A stretch of DNA of 37,537 bases. It comes from Acidipropionibacterium thoenii DSM 20276. GTDB lineage: Bacteria > Actinomycetota > Actinomycetes > Propionibacteriales > Propionibacteriaceae. The stretch lies in NCBI RefSeq assembly GCF_000423445.1, contig NZ_AUHZ01000021.1:1-37537 (forward strand), in the 5' to 3' direction. The notes beneath the pieces were generated by a model. That model ran no database searches. It was given only the letters and a program-made list of their open reading frames with translations, and had not been told where the DNA came from. A program made the translations under genes and the position numbers. Positions 1 to 8,622 of this stretch are shown in pieces. Position 1 is the first letter of the stretch. Every line of letters starts with the position of its first letter.

Positions 1-560
1 GTGTGCCGCCACACGTGCTCATCCACGCCGATCGTGGTCACCTTGTCGAACCGGTGCGGGTTGTTGATCAGCACCCGCTTAGCCTCGGCGAGCACCGCGT
101 CGTTCGCTGTGTTCCAGCTGATGTCCAAGCCTTCGGCGATCCGGGCCACGGTGAGGTGGCGCACCACGATCCCTTCCAACGCCCACCGCAGCCCGCGGCG
201 CGACAGTCGGGTCTTGGCCTCCGCGGCCCGGCTCGTGTCCTGGCGCCACACATGAGCGCAGTCGGCGCACCGGTACCGGCGCACGACCACCTCCAGCAGC
301 GTCGGCCGCCACCCGAGCGGTTCGTGAGCGAGCCGACGCACCACCGTGTCCCGCAACACACCATGCTGGCCGCAGCGGTGGCACCAGTCGTCCGGCTCGA
401 CAACCTGACAAGCGATCACCGCCCGTCCAGGCTCGAGTCGTTGACCAACCGCAACCAGGCCCAGCTCGTCGAGCCGGCAGAAGGTGGTCAGGTCAGGGGT
501 CGCGAAGGTAGCGTCAGGCACGTCGAGGTCTTCCCGATGGGTTGGTGTGAGAACCCCCAT
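1..560 (-). mobile_element. ISL3-family transposase, N-terminal part (runs off the left edge)
   Basis: Reading the minus strand from the ATG at 560 gives an open frame of 186 codons that continues past base 1. Residues about 45-95 hold a zinc-ribbon-like cysteine pattern (DDWCHRCGQHG, then RRYRCADCAHVW), followed by a helix-turn-helix-like segment (VARIAEGLDISWNTAND). The visible part ends with TTIGVDEHVWRH, which carries the first catalytic aspartate of the DDE domain. This layout is typical of ISL3-family transposases, which cut and paste their own element. The rest of the DDE domain lies outside the window, so intactness cannot be judged. The upstream end of the element lies near 643, directly in front of the cyl promoter. 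Confidence 0.85.
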
Positions 561-621
561 CCTCGGAAGACCTCGACCCCTACCCGGTGACCGACACGCC
601 AGCCACCATCACACCCCCACT

Positions 622-643
622 ACACCGTGGATTGTGATGAGCC
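622..643. repeat. Probable terminal inverted repeat of the ISL3 element
   Basis: Read outward on the minus strand, the sequence upstream of the transposase begins GGGCTCATCACAATCCACGG. This resembles actinobacterial ISL3-family ends, which often begin GGCTC or GGCTCTT. It lies about 60-80 bases before the transposase start, a normal distance. The other end and the 8-bp target duplication are outside the window, so the boundary near 643 is an inference. Confidence 0.5.
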
Positions 644-669
644 CGGATCCGCACCGGCGCGTTAAGTCA

Positions 670-701
670 TTGCAGCCGCTCTGGAGCGTGTGTTACGCTC
701 C
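670..701 (+). promoter_or_regulatory. Putative cyl operon promoter with a palindromic operator over the -10 box
   Basis: A -35-like TTGCAG (670-675) and a -10-like TACGCT (694-699, matching the actinobacterial TANNNT pattern) are 18 bases apart. They lie 35 bases upstream of the cylA start. A perfect inverted repeat, GGAGCGT at 683-689 and ACGCTCC at 695-701 with a 5-base spacer, covers the -10 box, where a repressor would block RNA polymerase. No regulator gene lies next to it. The promoter is predicted by pattern only. Confidence 0.45.
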
Positions 702-733
702 GATGCGGAGGGGGATTCATTACAGGGGGATGA

Positions 734-1747
734 ATGATAGAGGTCTCTGGCCTTACGAAGAGGTATCGAGATACTGTCGCAGTTGACGATCTCAGTTTTA
801 CTGTCGAGGAGGGGGATCTGTTCGCCCTTCTCGGTGAGAATGGGGCGGGAAAGTCGACCACGATATCGTGTCTCACTACTCTTCTCGACTATGACTCTGG
901 CGACATTTCGGTAGACGGACTGCGACGTCCAGATGACGATTACCGGATTCGGGAGCAGACCGGAGTCGTCTTTCAGCAGTCAGTCCTCGATCCTCTCCTC
1001 ACCGCCAGGGAGAATCTTCATCTACGGGCAACGTTCTACGGGCTGGGGATGGACAGAGTCGACGAGCTGACCGAGATGATCGGTCTGGGCGAGTTCATCG
1101 ACCGGCGCTACGGCGTCCTCTCCGGCGGCCAGAAGCGGCGGGTCGACATCGCCCGGTCCCTGCTGAACCGGCCGCGCACCCTCTTCCTCGACGAACCGAC
1201 CGCCGGCCTGGACCCGGGCAGCCGCTCCCAGGTGTGGGAGTCGATCCAGGATCTGAGGGACGAGCTCGGGCTCACCATCGTCCTCACCACGCACTACATG
1301 CAGGAGACCGAGAGCGCCGACGACGTCCTCGTGCTGGACCACGGCAAGGTTCTCGCCCGTGGCACGCCGATCGCGCTGCGGGCAGCGCACTCCGCGGCCC
1401 GCCTGCTGCTGGCGCCGGCCCCTGGCCACCAGTACTCCGAACTGACCGACATCCTCCTCAGCAGGGTGCCGCAGGCCGACTGGCGGGTCGAGGGAGGATC
1501 GGTCGTGTCCACGGTGCCCGACTCGGCGACGGCCCTGGCGGTGCTCAAGGAGGCCGAGCACGCAATCGCGGACTTCCAGTTCATCCAGGGGTCGATGGAC
1601 GACGTCTTCCTCAACCTCACAGAGGGCGGCGCAGCACCCGCCGCCCGCCGGGCCGAACCCGAGCCGGGTGCGGCAGAGCCGGTCGTGGGCGCCGAGGAGC
1701 ACCCCGCCCGTCGGGCGGAGCCCGTCGAGGACGGGGGACCGCGATGA
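734..1747 (+). CDS. cylA: CylA-like ABC transporter ATP-binding protein (granadaene export)
   Basis: This 337-residue protein is the cytoplasmic ATPase of an ABC-2 type exporter and pairs with the downstream permease. Visible motifs are Walker A GENGAGKST (34-42), Q-loop VVFQQ (78-82), signature LSGGQ (129-133) and Walker B LFLDEP (150-155). The C-terminal 40 residues form an Ala/Glu/Pro-rich tail. The ATG at 734 is preceded by a GGGGGA ribosome site. The gene opens the cyl operon and overlaps cylB by ATGA. Its family is the drug/antibiotic exporter type (DrrA-like). The CylA assignment rests on the whole neighbourhood, since in group B Streptococcus CylA and CylB export the pigment. The first roughly 100 codons are visibly less GC-rich than the rest of the gene. 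Confidence 0.9.
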   Translation: MIEVSGLTKRYRDTVAVDDLSFTVEEGDLFALLGENGAGKSTTISCLTTLLDYDSGDISVDGLRRPDDDYRIREQTGVVFQQSVLDPLLTARENLHLRATFYGLGMDRVDELTEMIGLGEFIDRRYGVLSGGQKRRVDIARSLLNRPRTLFLDEPTAGLDPGSRSQVWESIQDLRDELGLTIVLTTHYMQETESADDVLVLDHGKVLARGTPIALRAAHSAARLLLAPAPGHQYSELTDILLSRVPQADWRVEGGSVVSTVPDSATALAVLKEAEHAIADFQFIQGSMDDVFLNLTEGGAAPAARRAEPEPGAAEPVVGAEEHPARRAEPVEDGGPR

Positions 1748-2625
1748 GGACGACCCTCTCCCTGGTGCACCGCAATCTGTCCATCTACTTCCGCGACCGG
1801 GCCGGGGTCTTTCTCTCGCTGCTCTCCGCGCTCATCCTGCTACTGCTCTACACGCTCTTCCTCGGCTCGCTCCAGATCGACAACATTCAGGATTCCCTGC
1901 CGGGCGCCTCGAAAGGCGACATCCGCGCATTCGTGGACTCGTGGGTGCTCGCCGGAATTGTGATGATCACCACATTCACCACCGGCTTCGGCGCGATGGG
2001 GGTCTTCGTGGATGATCGGGTCTTCGAGCGATTCAAGGACTTCCAGGTCGCCCCGATTCGTCGGCATCAGTTGATCCTCGGATACCAGGGTGCGGCATTC
2101 GTCGTCGCCAGCATCATGAGCCTCGCCATCCTGATCCTAGGCGGAGTGCTGCTCGTCATCATGCATTCCTCGCAGATCATCTCGTGGGTCGGCGTCCTGC
2201 AGGCTGTCGGATACGTTCTGCTGCTCTCCCTGGCATTTTCTGCACTGTCCTCGTTCATTCTCACATTCGTCGGTTCCTCGGCCGCCTACACGGCGGTCAG
2301 CACGATCGTCGGGACCCTTCTCGGGTTCCTTGCCGGCGCCTATCTTCCGGTCGGTCTGCTCTCCGGCCCGGTGCGCAACGCCATCAACTGTCTGCCCTTC
2401 TCGCCGGCGGCGATGCTCCTCCGTGAGCCCCTCGTCGGGCCCTCCCGCGATGTCCTGGCCGGAGGCGTCTCCCAGGCATCCACCGCCCTGGACAGCTACT
2501 ACGGATTCACCCTGTCGGTCGGCTCGGCCACCCTCACCGCCCCCATCGCGATCATCGCTCTGGGGTGCATCGCCGTCATCTTCACCGTCCTCGGCTCACT
2601 GCGCATCGGGAGGGTGCTGAGATGA
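1744..2625 (+). CDS. cylB: CylB-like ABC-2 type permease
   Basis: This 293-residue integral membrane protein has about six hydrophobic segments. The first is at about residues 20-42 (VFLSLLSALILLLLYTLFLG), the last near the C-terminus (APIAIIALGCIAVIFTVLG). The mid-protein motif GAYLPVGLLSGPVRNAINCLPFSP resembles the conserved loop of ABC-2/DrrB permeases. It would form the membrane channel of the CylAB exporter for the polyene. The ATG at 1744 overlaps the cylA stop and the TGA overlaps the cylD start, so translation is coupled on both sides. The family call is firm. The granadaene substrate is inferred from the operon. Confidence 0.88.
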   Translation: MRTTLSLVHRNLSIYFRDRAGVFLSLLSALILLLLYTLFLGSLQIDNIQDSLPGASKGDIRAFVDSWVLAGIVMITTFTTGFGAMGVFVDDRVFERFKDFQVAPIRRHQLILGYQGAAFVVASIMSLAILILGGVLLVIMHSSQIISWVGVLQAVGYVLLLSLAFSALSSFILTFVGSSAAYTAVSTIVGTLLGFLAGAYLPVGLLSGPVRNAINCLPFSPAAMLLREPLVGPSRDVLAGGVSQASTALDSYYGFTLSVGSATLTAPIAIIALGCIAVIFTVLGSLRIGRVLR

Positions 2626-3512
2626 GCGCCGGAGCCCTTCACCTGTTCCCGGGCCAGGGGAGTCAGGCCAGGGGGATGGGAAGACGAGCCTTGGAGCACA
2701 GCCCGCAGGCCCGCCGCTTCGTCGAGGAGGCCTCCCGAGCCGTCGACCTGGACCTCGAGGAACTGTGCCTGCACGCCTCCCTGGAGGAGCTGACGCCCAC
2801 CCAGGTTCAGCAGCCCGCCCTCACCGCGGCCGGGCTGGCCGACTGGATCGCCTTCGGGCCGCCGACCGCGGGGCCGGGGGACCGCTTCGCAGGCCACTCG
2901 ATCGGCGCCCTGGCCGCTGCCGCGGCCTCCGGTTACCTCGATCTCGTCGAGGCGGTCCGGCTGGCCCGGCTGCGGGGCCGACTAATGTCCCAGGCCCCCG
3001 GCCGCGGCTCCATGCTGGCGGTGATCTCCTCCCGCAGCGAGTCCCAGGAGGCTCAGTTGGCCTGGGCGCGAACCCTGTCCGAGCAGCAGGGTCTGGACGT
3101 CGCGGCCGTCAACGGCCCCACCCAGATCGTCCTGTCGGGTGACCTCGACCGGGTGGAGGAGGCCGCACGCGCACTGCCCCATGCGACCGTGCTGCGGGTC
3201 AGCCACGGCTTCCACTCCCGTCTGATGGAGCCGGCCCAGCCGGAATGGACCGCCGCCCTCGACCGGACCGGGTTCGCCCACGGTTCGGGGTATGTCGGAT
3301 GCACGACCGGTGTCACGGCCGGCAGCCCCCAGGACGTCAGGCGCGACCTCCGCGAGGGGTTGCGCCACACCATCCGGTGGGCCTTCGTGCTCGCCGCCAC
3401 CGCGGACTGCACGCCGATCACCGTCTACGGCCCCGGCCGCACGATCGCCCGGCTCCAGCGGCCCTATCTCAGGGGAAGAACCATTCGGCTGGCAGGAGGA
3501 GGGGGACGATGA
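2622..3512 (+). CDS. cylD: CylD-like malonyl-CoA:ACP transacylase
   Basis: This 296-residue acyltransferase of the FabD fold loads malonyl units onto the acyl carrier protein. It has GQGSQ at 11-15, the nucleophile elbow GHSIG at 91-95 (Ser93), a conserved arginine in [10 protein letters not shown] around 118-120, and SHGFHS at 194-199 with the catalytic histidine. Length is close to the usual 300 of FabD. The start chosen is the ATG at 2622, which overlaps the cylB stop by four bases; the frame is open further upstream. Its position after the exporter genes, and before ketoreductase, ACP and dehydratase, marks it as the cluster's own transacylase rather than the housekeeping FabD. Confidence 0.9.
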   Translation: MSAGALHLFPGQGSQARGMGRRALEHSPQARRFVEEASRAVDLDLEELCLHASLEELTPTQVQQPALTAAGLADWIAFGPPTAGPGDRFAGHSIGALAAAAASGYLDLVEAVRLARLRGRLMSQAPGRGSMLAVISSRSESQEAQLAWARTLSEQQGLDVAAVNGPTQIVLSGDLDRVEEAARALPHATVLRVSHGFHSRLMEPAQPEWTAALDRTGFAHGSGYVGCTTGVTAGSPQDVRRDLREGLRHTIRWAFVLAATADCTPITVYGPGRTIARLQRPYLRGRTIRLAGGGGR

Positions 3513-4276
3513 CGCAGCAGTCCAGGCAACAGCAGCCGACGCAGCAGCAGCCCATCGCGCTGGTGGTCGGTGCCTCGCGGGGCATCGGGCGCGCCACCGC
3601 GATCGAGATGGCCGCCCACGGCTACCGGGTGGTCGGCTGGTACCGCTCCGACGCCGCCGCCGACGCCGAGGTGGCCCGGCAGATCGCCGACGACGGCGGG
3701 TGGTACCAGGGCCGCCGCACCGACATCACCGACCAGCAGCAGGTGCGCGAGGGCCTGAGCGACCTGCGCCGCACCGACGGATCCCTGCAGGCGGTCATCG
3801 TCAGCGCCGGCATCACCAGGGACGGTCTCGCCGGAACCATGAGCCTGGAGGCCTTCACCGGCGTCCTGCAGACCAACCTGGTCGGCTCCTTCCTGGTGGC
3901 CCGAGGAGCCCTCCGCGCGATGCGCAAGCACGGCGGCTCGATCGTCCTGATGTCGTCGACCTCGGGCATCCGCGGTCAGGCCGGCCAGACCAACTACGCC
4001 GCGAGCAAGGGAGGGGTGATTGCGATGACCCAGGCGCTGGCGAAGGAGGCCGCACCCCTGGGGATCCGCGTCAACAGCCTCGCCCCCGGATTCGTCGACA
4101 CCGACATGTTCCGTGCGATGGACCCCAGGACCAGGGCCTCGGTGACCGACCACATCCCGCTGGGACGGGTCGGCCGACCGGCGGAGATCGCCCGCGCCGC
4201 GCGCTTCCTGGCCGGGCCCGACTCCTCCTACATCACCGGCCAGACCCTGGTGATCGACGGCGGGATGACCTCATGA
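3509..4276 (+). CDS. cylG: CylG-like 3-ketoacyl-ACP reductase
   Basis: This 255-residue short-chain dehydrogenase of the FabG type would reduce each new beta-keto group with NADPH. The cofactor motif is GASRGIG (21-27). The catalytic set is Asn123 (QTNL), Ser149/150 (LMSST), Tyr163 and Lys167 (YAASK). The C-terminus carries [15 protein letters not shown], typical of FabG. An unusual glutamine-rich leader ([12 protein letters not shown]) precedes the first beta strand. The usual NNAG motif is VSAG here. The ATG at 3509 overlaps the cylD stop and sits behind a strong GGAGGAGGGGG ribosome site. A 63-base gap to acpC is the only clear break inside the operon. Confidence 0.9.
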   Translation: MTQQSRQQQPTQQQPIALVVGASRGIGRATAIEMAAHGYRVVGWYRSDAAADAEVARQIADDGGWYQGRRTDITDQQQVREGLSDLRRTDGSLQAVIVSAGITRDGLAGTMSLEAFTGVLQTNLVGSFLVARGALRAMRKHGGSIVLMSSTSGIRGQAGQTNYAASKGGVIAMTQALAKEAAPLGIRVNSLAPGFVDTDMFRAMDPRTRASVTDHIPLGRVGRPAEIARAARFLAGPDSSYITGQTLVIDGGMTS

Positions 4277-4339
4277 GCCCGCCACCGGCCCCGGTACCGC
4301 GCACCCACCCTGTCAGCACCACCATGATGAAGGAATTCC

Positions 4340-4621
4340 ATGCCGAGCCAACCTCAGCTTGATGCCGCGACCCGCCGCTTCGAGCTCAACACCTCACTGC
4401 GATCCCTGCTGCTGTCCGGGCTGGACCTGCCCGATGACCCCGAGCACGTCGACTTCGACGAGCCGCTGTTCGGCCGCGGCCTGGAACTGGACTCCCTCGA
4501 CACCCTCGAGATCGTCAGCATCCTGGAGGAGGAGTTCGGGGTCCTGGTGAGCGACGAGGACCGCACCATCTTCGGCTCGATCAACAAGCTGGCCGATGTC
4601 ATCGAAGCCGAGCAGCAATGA
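4340..4621 (+). CDS. acpC: AcpC-like acyl carrier protein
   Basis: This 93-residue acidic protein carries the phosphopantetheine attachment motif ELDSLD, with Ser52 as the predicted modification site. It is followed by the usual helix TLEIVSILEEEFGV. The growing polyene would be tethered here while CylI, CylG and CylZ act on it. The ATG at 4340 has AAGGA five bases upstream; the earlier in-frame ATG pair at 4324 and 4327 runs into a stop after a few codons. The TGA overlaps the next ATG (4618-4621). The predicted activating enzyme is CylK at the end of the operon. Confidence 0.92.
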   Translation: MPSQPQLDAATRRFELNTSLRSLLLSGLDLPDDPEHVDFDEPLFGRGLELDSLDTLEIVSILEEEFGVLVSDEDRTIFGSINKLADVIEAEQQ

Positions 4622-5109
4622 CGCCGGCGTCCCCGTTGTGCTACTCCGCCGACCAGATCCATCGGATGCTGCCGCACGGCTACCCCTTCGTCCTGCTCGA
4701 CGGGGTGGAGGACGTCGTGCCGGGAGTCAGCGGAACCGGGATCAAGAACATCACCATCTCGGACCCGGTGTTCAACGGGCACTTCCCCGGCCGGGCGATC
4801 TATCCCGGCGTCCTGCTCATCGAGATCTCCGGGCACACCTGCGGCATCGTCCAGCAGGCCGACGAGACGCCCGAGGAAGGCTCTCCTGAGGCTGCCGGAG
4901 GTGCACCGAGGCGGATCGGGGTGCTCGCCGGGGTGCGGAGATTCTCCTTCCACCACGTCATCACACCCGGCGACGTCGTGCGGTTCCGGGTCCGCCGCCG
5001 GGCAGTGCTGGCGGAGATGTTCGAGTACGCGGTGCGGGTCGAGGTCGGGTCCCGCCTCGCCGCCGAGGGCACGGTGGCCATCGCCATGCAGGCCGAGGCG
5101 CCGATCTGA
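4618..5109 (+). CDS. cylZ: CylZ-like 3-hydroxyacyl-ACP dehydratase
   Basis: This 163-residue hot-dog-fold dehydratase of the FabZ type introduces a trans double bond into the growing chain. Motifs are MLPHGYPF (17-24), the catalytic histidine in NGHFPGRAIYPG (His55) and the catalytic glutamate in PGVLLIE (Glu69). A short Gly/Glu/Pro-rich insert lies at about 82-97. Since no enoyl reductase is encoded in the operon, double bonds made here would persist, as a conjugated polyene requires. The start overlaps acpC and the stop overlaps cylE (TGATG). Confidence 0.9.
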   Translation: MTPASPLCYSADQIHRMLPHGYPFVLLDGVEDVVPGVSGTGIKNITISDPVFNGHFPGRAIYPGVLLIEISGHTCGIVQQADETPEEGSPEAAGGAPRRIGVLAGVRRFSFHHVITPGDVVRFRVRRRAVLAEMFEYAVRVEVGSRLAAEGTVAIAMQAEAPI

Positions 5110-7316
5110 TGGCCGTCACCGTGAGGACCTACCAGGACGCCGACCTGCCCGGGCTCGCGGCTCTGCTGACGCGCAACTCCTACGGCCCGGCGGCTCATGG
5201 CCGCGATCTCGGCCCCGAGGATCTGGCGGGGGTGCTGCTGCAGCGCTGCGTCACCGACCTGCTGGTCGGCGAGGAGGACGGTCGGATCCTCGGCTGCCTG
5301 GCCTTCGGACTCGGCTCGGGACGCCGTGCCTGCGAGCCCGATGCGCGCTTCGCCGGGCTCTACGTGGTCGACCGCTCCCAGCGGAAGTCCCTGCTGCCCG
5401 GCCGGTTGTTCCGGGAGGGGTTCTCCCGGATGATGCACCAGGGAGAGGTGCGCACCCTGCGGCTGGAGGCCTCCCCGACCAACAGCCGGGCACTCGGCCT
5501 GTACGTGCGAGCCGGCTTCCGCGCCGCCCCCACCGCCCATGCCGACGAGGACGGCTACCTGGAACTGGTCACTCACCTGCCCGGGGTCATCGAGGACCTC
5601 TTCGGGGCGAACCGCGGCTACTCCCTCGACAATGCCTCCCGCAGCCTCGGCTGGGAGATGGTGAGGCTGGGCCGCAGCGCCGACTTCTCCACCGGGATGA
5701 CGCTGCGCGACGGCCGCTGGGTGATCACCTATCCGATCACCGCCGGGCAGCTCGGCCTGGAGGTCGACGTCGACCTGGCCACCGGGACCGCACTGTCCTA
5801 CCGACAGACGTCGGGGGAGCCGATCACCCTGCCGCCAGAGCGCCGGGCCGAGGAGGCCCCCGGCGCGGCGGTACTGCTCGACCAGACCCTGGACTGCGGG
5901 GCGCGGCTCCGGGTCGACGGGGCCGGCACGCTGCGCCTGACCGGGCGGAGCGGCCATGAGCTGGTGAGGGAGCGGTGGCCCGTGGAACTGGGCGTCGAGC
6001 CGCCGGCCGTCCGCCGCCAGGGCCATCGCCGCAGGGTCAGCGCCGCCCCGGTGGCCGGCCTGCCCGGAGCCTGGCGACTGACCGCGCAGGGGGACCCGAT
6101 CACCCGCCTGCTGCGGATCCGCGGCGACCGGATCACCGTGGAGACCACCCCGGATCCGGACCGCAGGGCCGTCGTCACCCCATGGATCCGGACCCGGGTC
6201 GGCAGCCGGGCCCTGATGGTCGATGGACGCTGGCGCAGCGGGCCGCTGGTCTACGGACTGTGGCCCGAGGAGTGGACCGACTTCGAGGCGGCCTACTCCG
6301 GCTCCCCGGCGGCCGCCCTGTGGTGGACCGACGGCACCGACGCCGTCACCTCCACCTGGTCGGGGGCCGAGGGCCGTCCGGAGGGTCTGAGCGCACCACA
6401 GCTGGTCGGCGAGACGCCGGGCTGCACCGTGACCTACCGGTTGGAGGTGACCGCCGCCGGCGCGCCGCCGCAGGCTCTTCCGCTGCCGGGCGAGGCACCC
6501 ATCAGACCGGTGGTGCTGCGCCGCCGGTCCGCCCCTCGCCGCGGGGCCGCGTCCGCCGCCACCGCCTTGCGCGCCGCCCGCGCCGATCCCTCCCCGGTGG
6601 CCCTGACGGCGGAGCGCAGCGACGGGGAGCGGGTCACGCTCCGCCACGGGGACCACGAGGTGATGCTCGCCGCGGCGACCGGTCTGGTGCGCTGGACCTT
6701 CCGCGGGACGCCGATCCTCACCGGCGGCTACCCGAACCGGGCCCCGCTCGGGGCCTACCGCAGCCATCGGGTCGCGATGTGGTGCGCCGCCACACCACCG
6801 CGAGGAGCCGACGACCAGGGCGTCGAGTGGATCGACGACGACGGCGAGGAGGTGCTGGAGTACCAGCCGCAGCCCGGCCTGCGGGGCTGGTCGCTGGCCG
6901 CCGCCGGGGAGCGCACCCTGCGGGTCGAGGCGCGTCTGGTGGACGACCCCGGCGGGCAACCCGGCGGCCGACCACGACGGGTCTTCGACGACGCGACGAT
7001 CGTCCTCACCCCGCAGACCAGGCGGGGAGCCCCCCTCGCGGTGCGGGTGGCAGGGCGGCTGTGGCGGGTGGAGAACGCCGGGCTGCCGTGGCGGTGCAGC
7101 GTCGAGGCCGCCGCCGTGGAGCTGGACTCCGGGCTCGCCCTGGTGCTGTCCGGGGTGCACGGCCAGGACGCCGAGATCTTCATCCGCCGACTCGACGACG
7201 GGGTGGTGCTGTCGGTACTGGCCGCCGGTGGCCTGGTCGGCGTGGACCTCACGGTGACCGACTCGCTGACCCAGGCCGAGCGGGCACTGTCGACGACCGG
7301 AGGCGACCATGGGTGA
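5109..7316 (+). CDS. cylE: CylE-like N-acyltransferase: GNAT domain plus a large unknown region
   Basis: This 735-residue protein begins with a GNAT-like domain at about 1-155: VRTYQDADLPGLAALL near the start and ASPTNSRALGLYVRAGF at 121-137. The acetyl-CoA loop is atypical (QRKSLLPGRL in place of Q-x-x-G-x-G). Residues about 160-735 resemble no family I recognise. They are rich in beta-type segments, tryptophan and arginine, without signal peptide or membrane segment. In Streptococcus agalactiae CylE (about 667 residues) is needed for pigment and haemolysis and is thought to be the acyltransferase that joins the polyene to ornithine. Position, size and the N-terminal fold support orthology. 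The role of the C-terminal region is unknown. The next gene starts inside the last codons. Confidence 0.8.
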   Translation: MAVTVRTYQDADLPGLAALLTRNSYGPAAHGRDLGPEDLAGVLLQRCVTDLLVGEEDGRILGCLAFGLGSGRRACEPDARFAGLYVVDRSQRKSLLPGRLFREGFSRMMHQGEVRTLRLEASPTNSRALGLYVRAGFRAAPTAHADEDGYLELVTHLPGVIEDLFGANRGYSLDNASRSLGWEMVRLGRSADFSTGMTLRDGRWVITYPITAGQLGLEVDVDLATGTALSYRQTSGEPITLPPERRAEEAPGAAVLLDQTLDCGARLRVDGAGTLRLTGRSGHELVRERWPVELGVEPPAVRRQGHRRRVSAAPVAGLPGAWRLTAQGDPITRLLRIRGDRITVETTPDPDRRAVVTPWIRTRVGSRALMVDGRWRSGPLVYGLWPEEWTDFEAAYSGSPAAALWWTDGTDAVTSTWSGAEGRPEGLSAPQLVGETPGCTVTYRLEVTAAGAPPQALPLPGEAPIRPVVLRRRSAPRRGAASAATALRAARADPSPVALTAERSDGERVTLRHGDHEVMLAAATGLVRWTFRGTPILTGGYPNRAPLGAYRSHRVAMWCAATPPRGADDQGVEWIDDDGEEVLEYQPQPGLRGWSLAAAGERTLRVEARLVDDPGGQPGGRPRRVFDDATIVLTPQTRRGAPLAVRVAGRLWRVENAGLPWRCSVEAAAVELDSGLALVLSGVHGQDAEIFIRRLDDGVVLSVLAAGGLVGVDLTVTDSLTQAERALSTTGGDHG

Positions 7317-8622
7317 GCGACTCCTCATCGTCTCGCCCAGCGCGCACTCACTGGGCGAGCTCGCCAATGCGATGGTGATGGCCGCACAGCTGCCGGACCG
7401 CCCGATCACCGTGATGACCTCCGCTGGGTACGCCGACTATGCGCGGGGTGCCGGCCTGAGCGTGAGGGAACTGCCGCGCGGACGCCGGGCGGCCGAGGTC
7501 GTCGGCAGAGCCGTCGCCGAACCCGACCTGGCGGCCGTCATCCTGGCCGACCATCACCTCACCGCGCTGGAGAGGGTGCACTTCACGGTGGCGGATCTGA
7601 TCGGTCCGGCGCCGCTGATCTGCGTGGACTCGCTGTGCCTGGGACCGGAGGGTCGCAGGCTGGAGCTCGCCATCTCCCAGCACTCGATCAGCCCCCAGAT
7701 GCGCCACTGGTTCCCCCTGGAGGTGCACACCGAGACCCTCCCTGGGGAGGCGACCCTGCTGCGCCCGGTCCCGGTGGCCGGCGGTGCACCGGGAGGGCTC
7801 GCCTTCGATCTCTACGGGACGACCCTGCGGCCGCGCCACGGACGGGAGCAGACGAGGGAGTCCCTGGGGATCGCCGCCGACCGGACGGTCATCGTGACGG
7901 CGATGTCGAACTGGGCGGTGCGCGCCATGACCAAGCCCCACGAGGCCTCCCCGACCCGCGACCGTGACGAGTACCTGCGGTTGAGGACCCGGTGGCTGGT
8001 CGAACTGGCCGTTCGGCTGGACCGCCGGATCACCCTTGTCAGCCTCGGTGCCACCGGCGACCCCGGAACGATCAGACCGGCCGAGGGGGCGGGACGCGTC
8101 GAACTGGTCAACCTGCCCGGGCTCGCGATGGAGGAGTTCACCGATCTGGTCGCCGCGGCCGACCTCTATCTGTGCGACAACCTCACCTCCGGGGCGATGG
8201 CCCGGGCCGCGCTGCTCGGCACGCCGGTGGTGGCGCTGACCAATGAGGCCGGCGTCTGGGACGGCTCCGACTTCGTGCAGGGGTGGCGCGCCGAGATGGA
8301 GCGGGTCTTCCCCCACTTCGACTTCCGCTACCTCGTCAACCCCTTCGGCTGGGTGCGGGAGCTGGATCCGCTGCGCACCGACAATCCCTATCTGGACGCG
8401 GTGGTGCGGGCCCCGGCGTACTCCCTGGAGCAGCAGGTGCGGATCTGCACCGAGGCCTTGGACAGCGCCGAGCGCCCGGCCCGCGACGCCCTGGTCGAGC
8501 GGGTGGGCACCCTGCCGAAGGTGCCGGCGGCCCTCGAGCGGGCCCTTGACCCACGGGGGCCGTCGACGGCGGATCCCCATCACTGCGGACAGCAAGGAAG
8601 ACAACATGTTGAGCATCGCTGA
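7309..8622 (+). CDS. cylJ: CylJ-like glycosyltransferase (GT-B type)
   Basis: This 437-residue protein looks like a two-domain GT-B glycosyltransferase of the UGT/MGT kind. The N-terminal half starts ERLLIVSPSAHSLGELANAMVMA. The C-terminal half carries a nucleotide-sugar pocket motif at about 284-312 (ADLYLCDNLTSGAMARAALLGTPVVALTNE), comparable to the SGG-T-EAL-GVPV motif. It would act in the cytoplasm on the polyene or its precursor, and in the granadaene pathway the obvious sugar is rhamnose. No dTDP-rhamnose genes are in the window, so the donor must come from elsewhere. It overlaps cylE by 8 bases and cylF by 17 bases. Sequence alone supports glycosyltransferase; sugar and acceptor are inferred. 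Confidence 0.75.
   Translation: MGERLLIVSPSAHSLGELANAMVMAAQLPDRPITVMTSAGYADYARGAGLSVRELPRGRRAAEVVGRAVAEPDLAAVILADHHLTALERVHFTVADLIGPAPLICVDSLCLGPEGRRLELAISQHSISPQMRHWFPLEVHTETLPGEATLLRPVPVAGGAPGGLAFDLYGTTLRPRHGREQTRESLGIAADRTVIVTAMSNWAVRAMTKPHEASPTRDRDEYLRLRTRWLVELAVRLDRRITLVSLGATGDPGTIRPAEGAGRVELVNLPGLAMEEFTDLVAAADLYLCDNLTSGAMARAALLGTPVVALTNEAGVWDGSDFVQGWRAEMERVFPHFDFRYLVNPFGWVRELDPLRTDNPYLDAVVRAPAYSLEQQVRICTEALDSAERPARDALVERVGTLPKVPAALERALDPRGPSTADPHHCGQQGRQHVEHR

Noticed and set aside
3-590. Plus-strand open frames at the left edge
   Set aside because: The minus strand encodes a recognisable ISL3 transposase here.
4800-7409. Very long minus-strand open frame (869 codons) opposite cylZ and cylE
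   Set aside because: It mirrors the GC-rich coding strand, has no recognisable domains and spans three well-supported overlapping genes; an antisense artefact of high GC.
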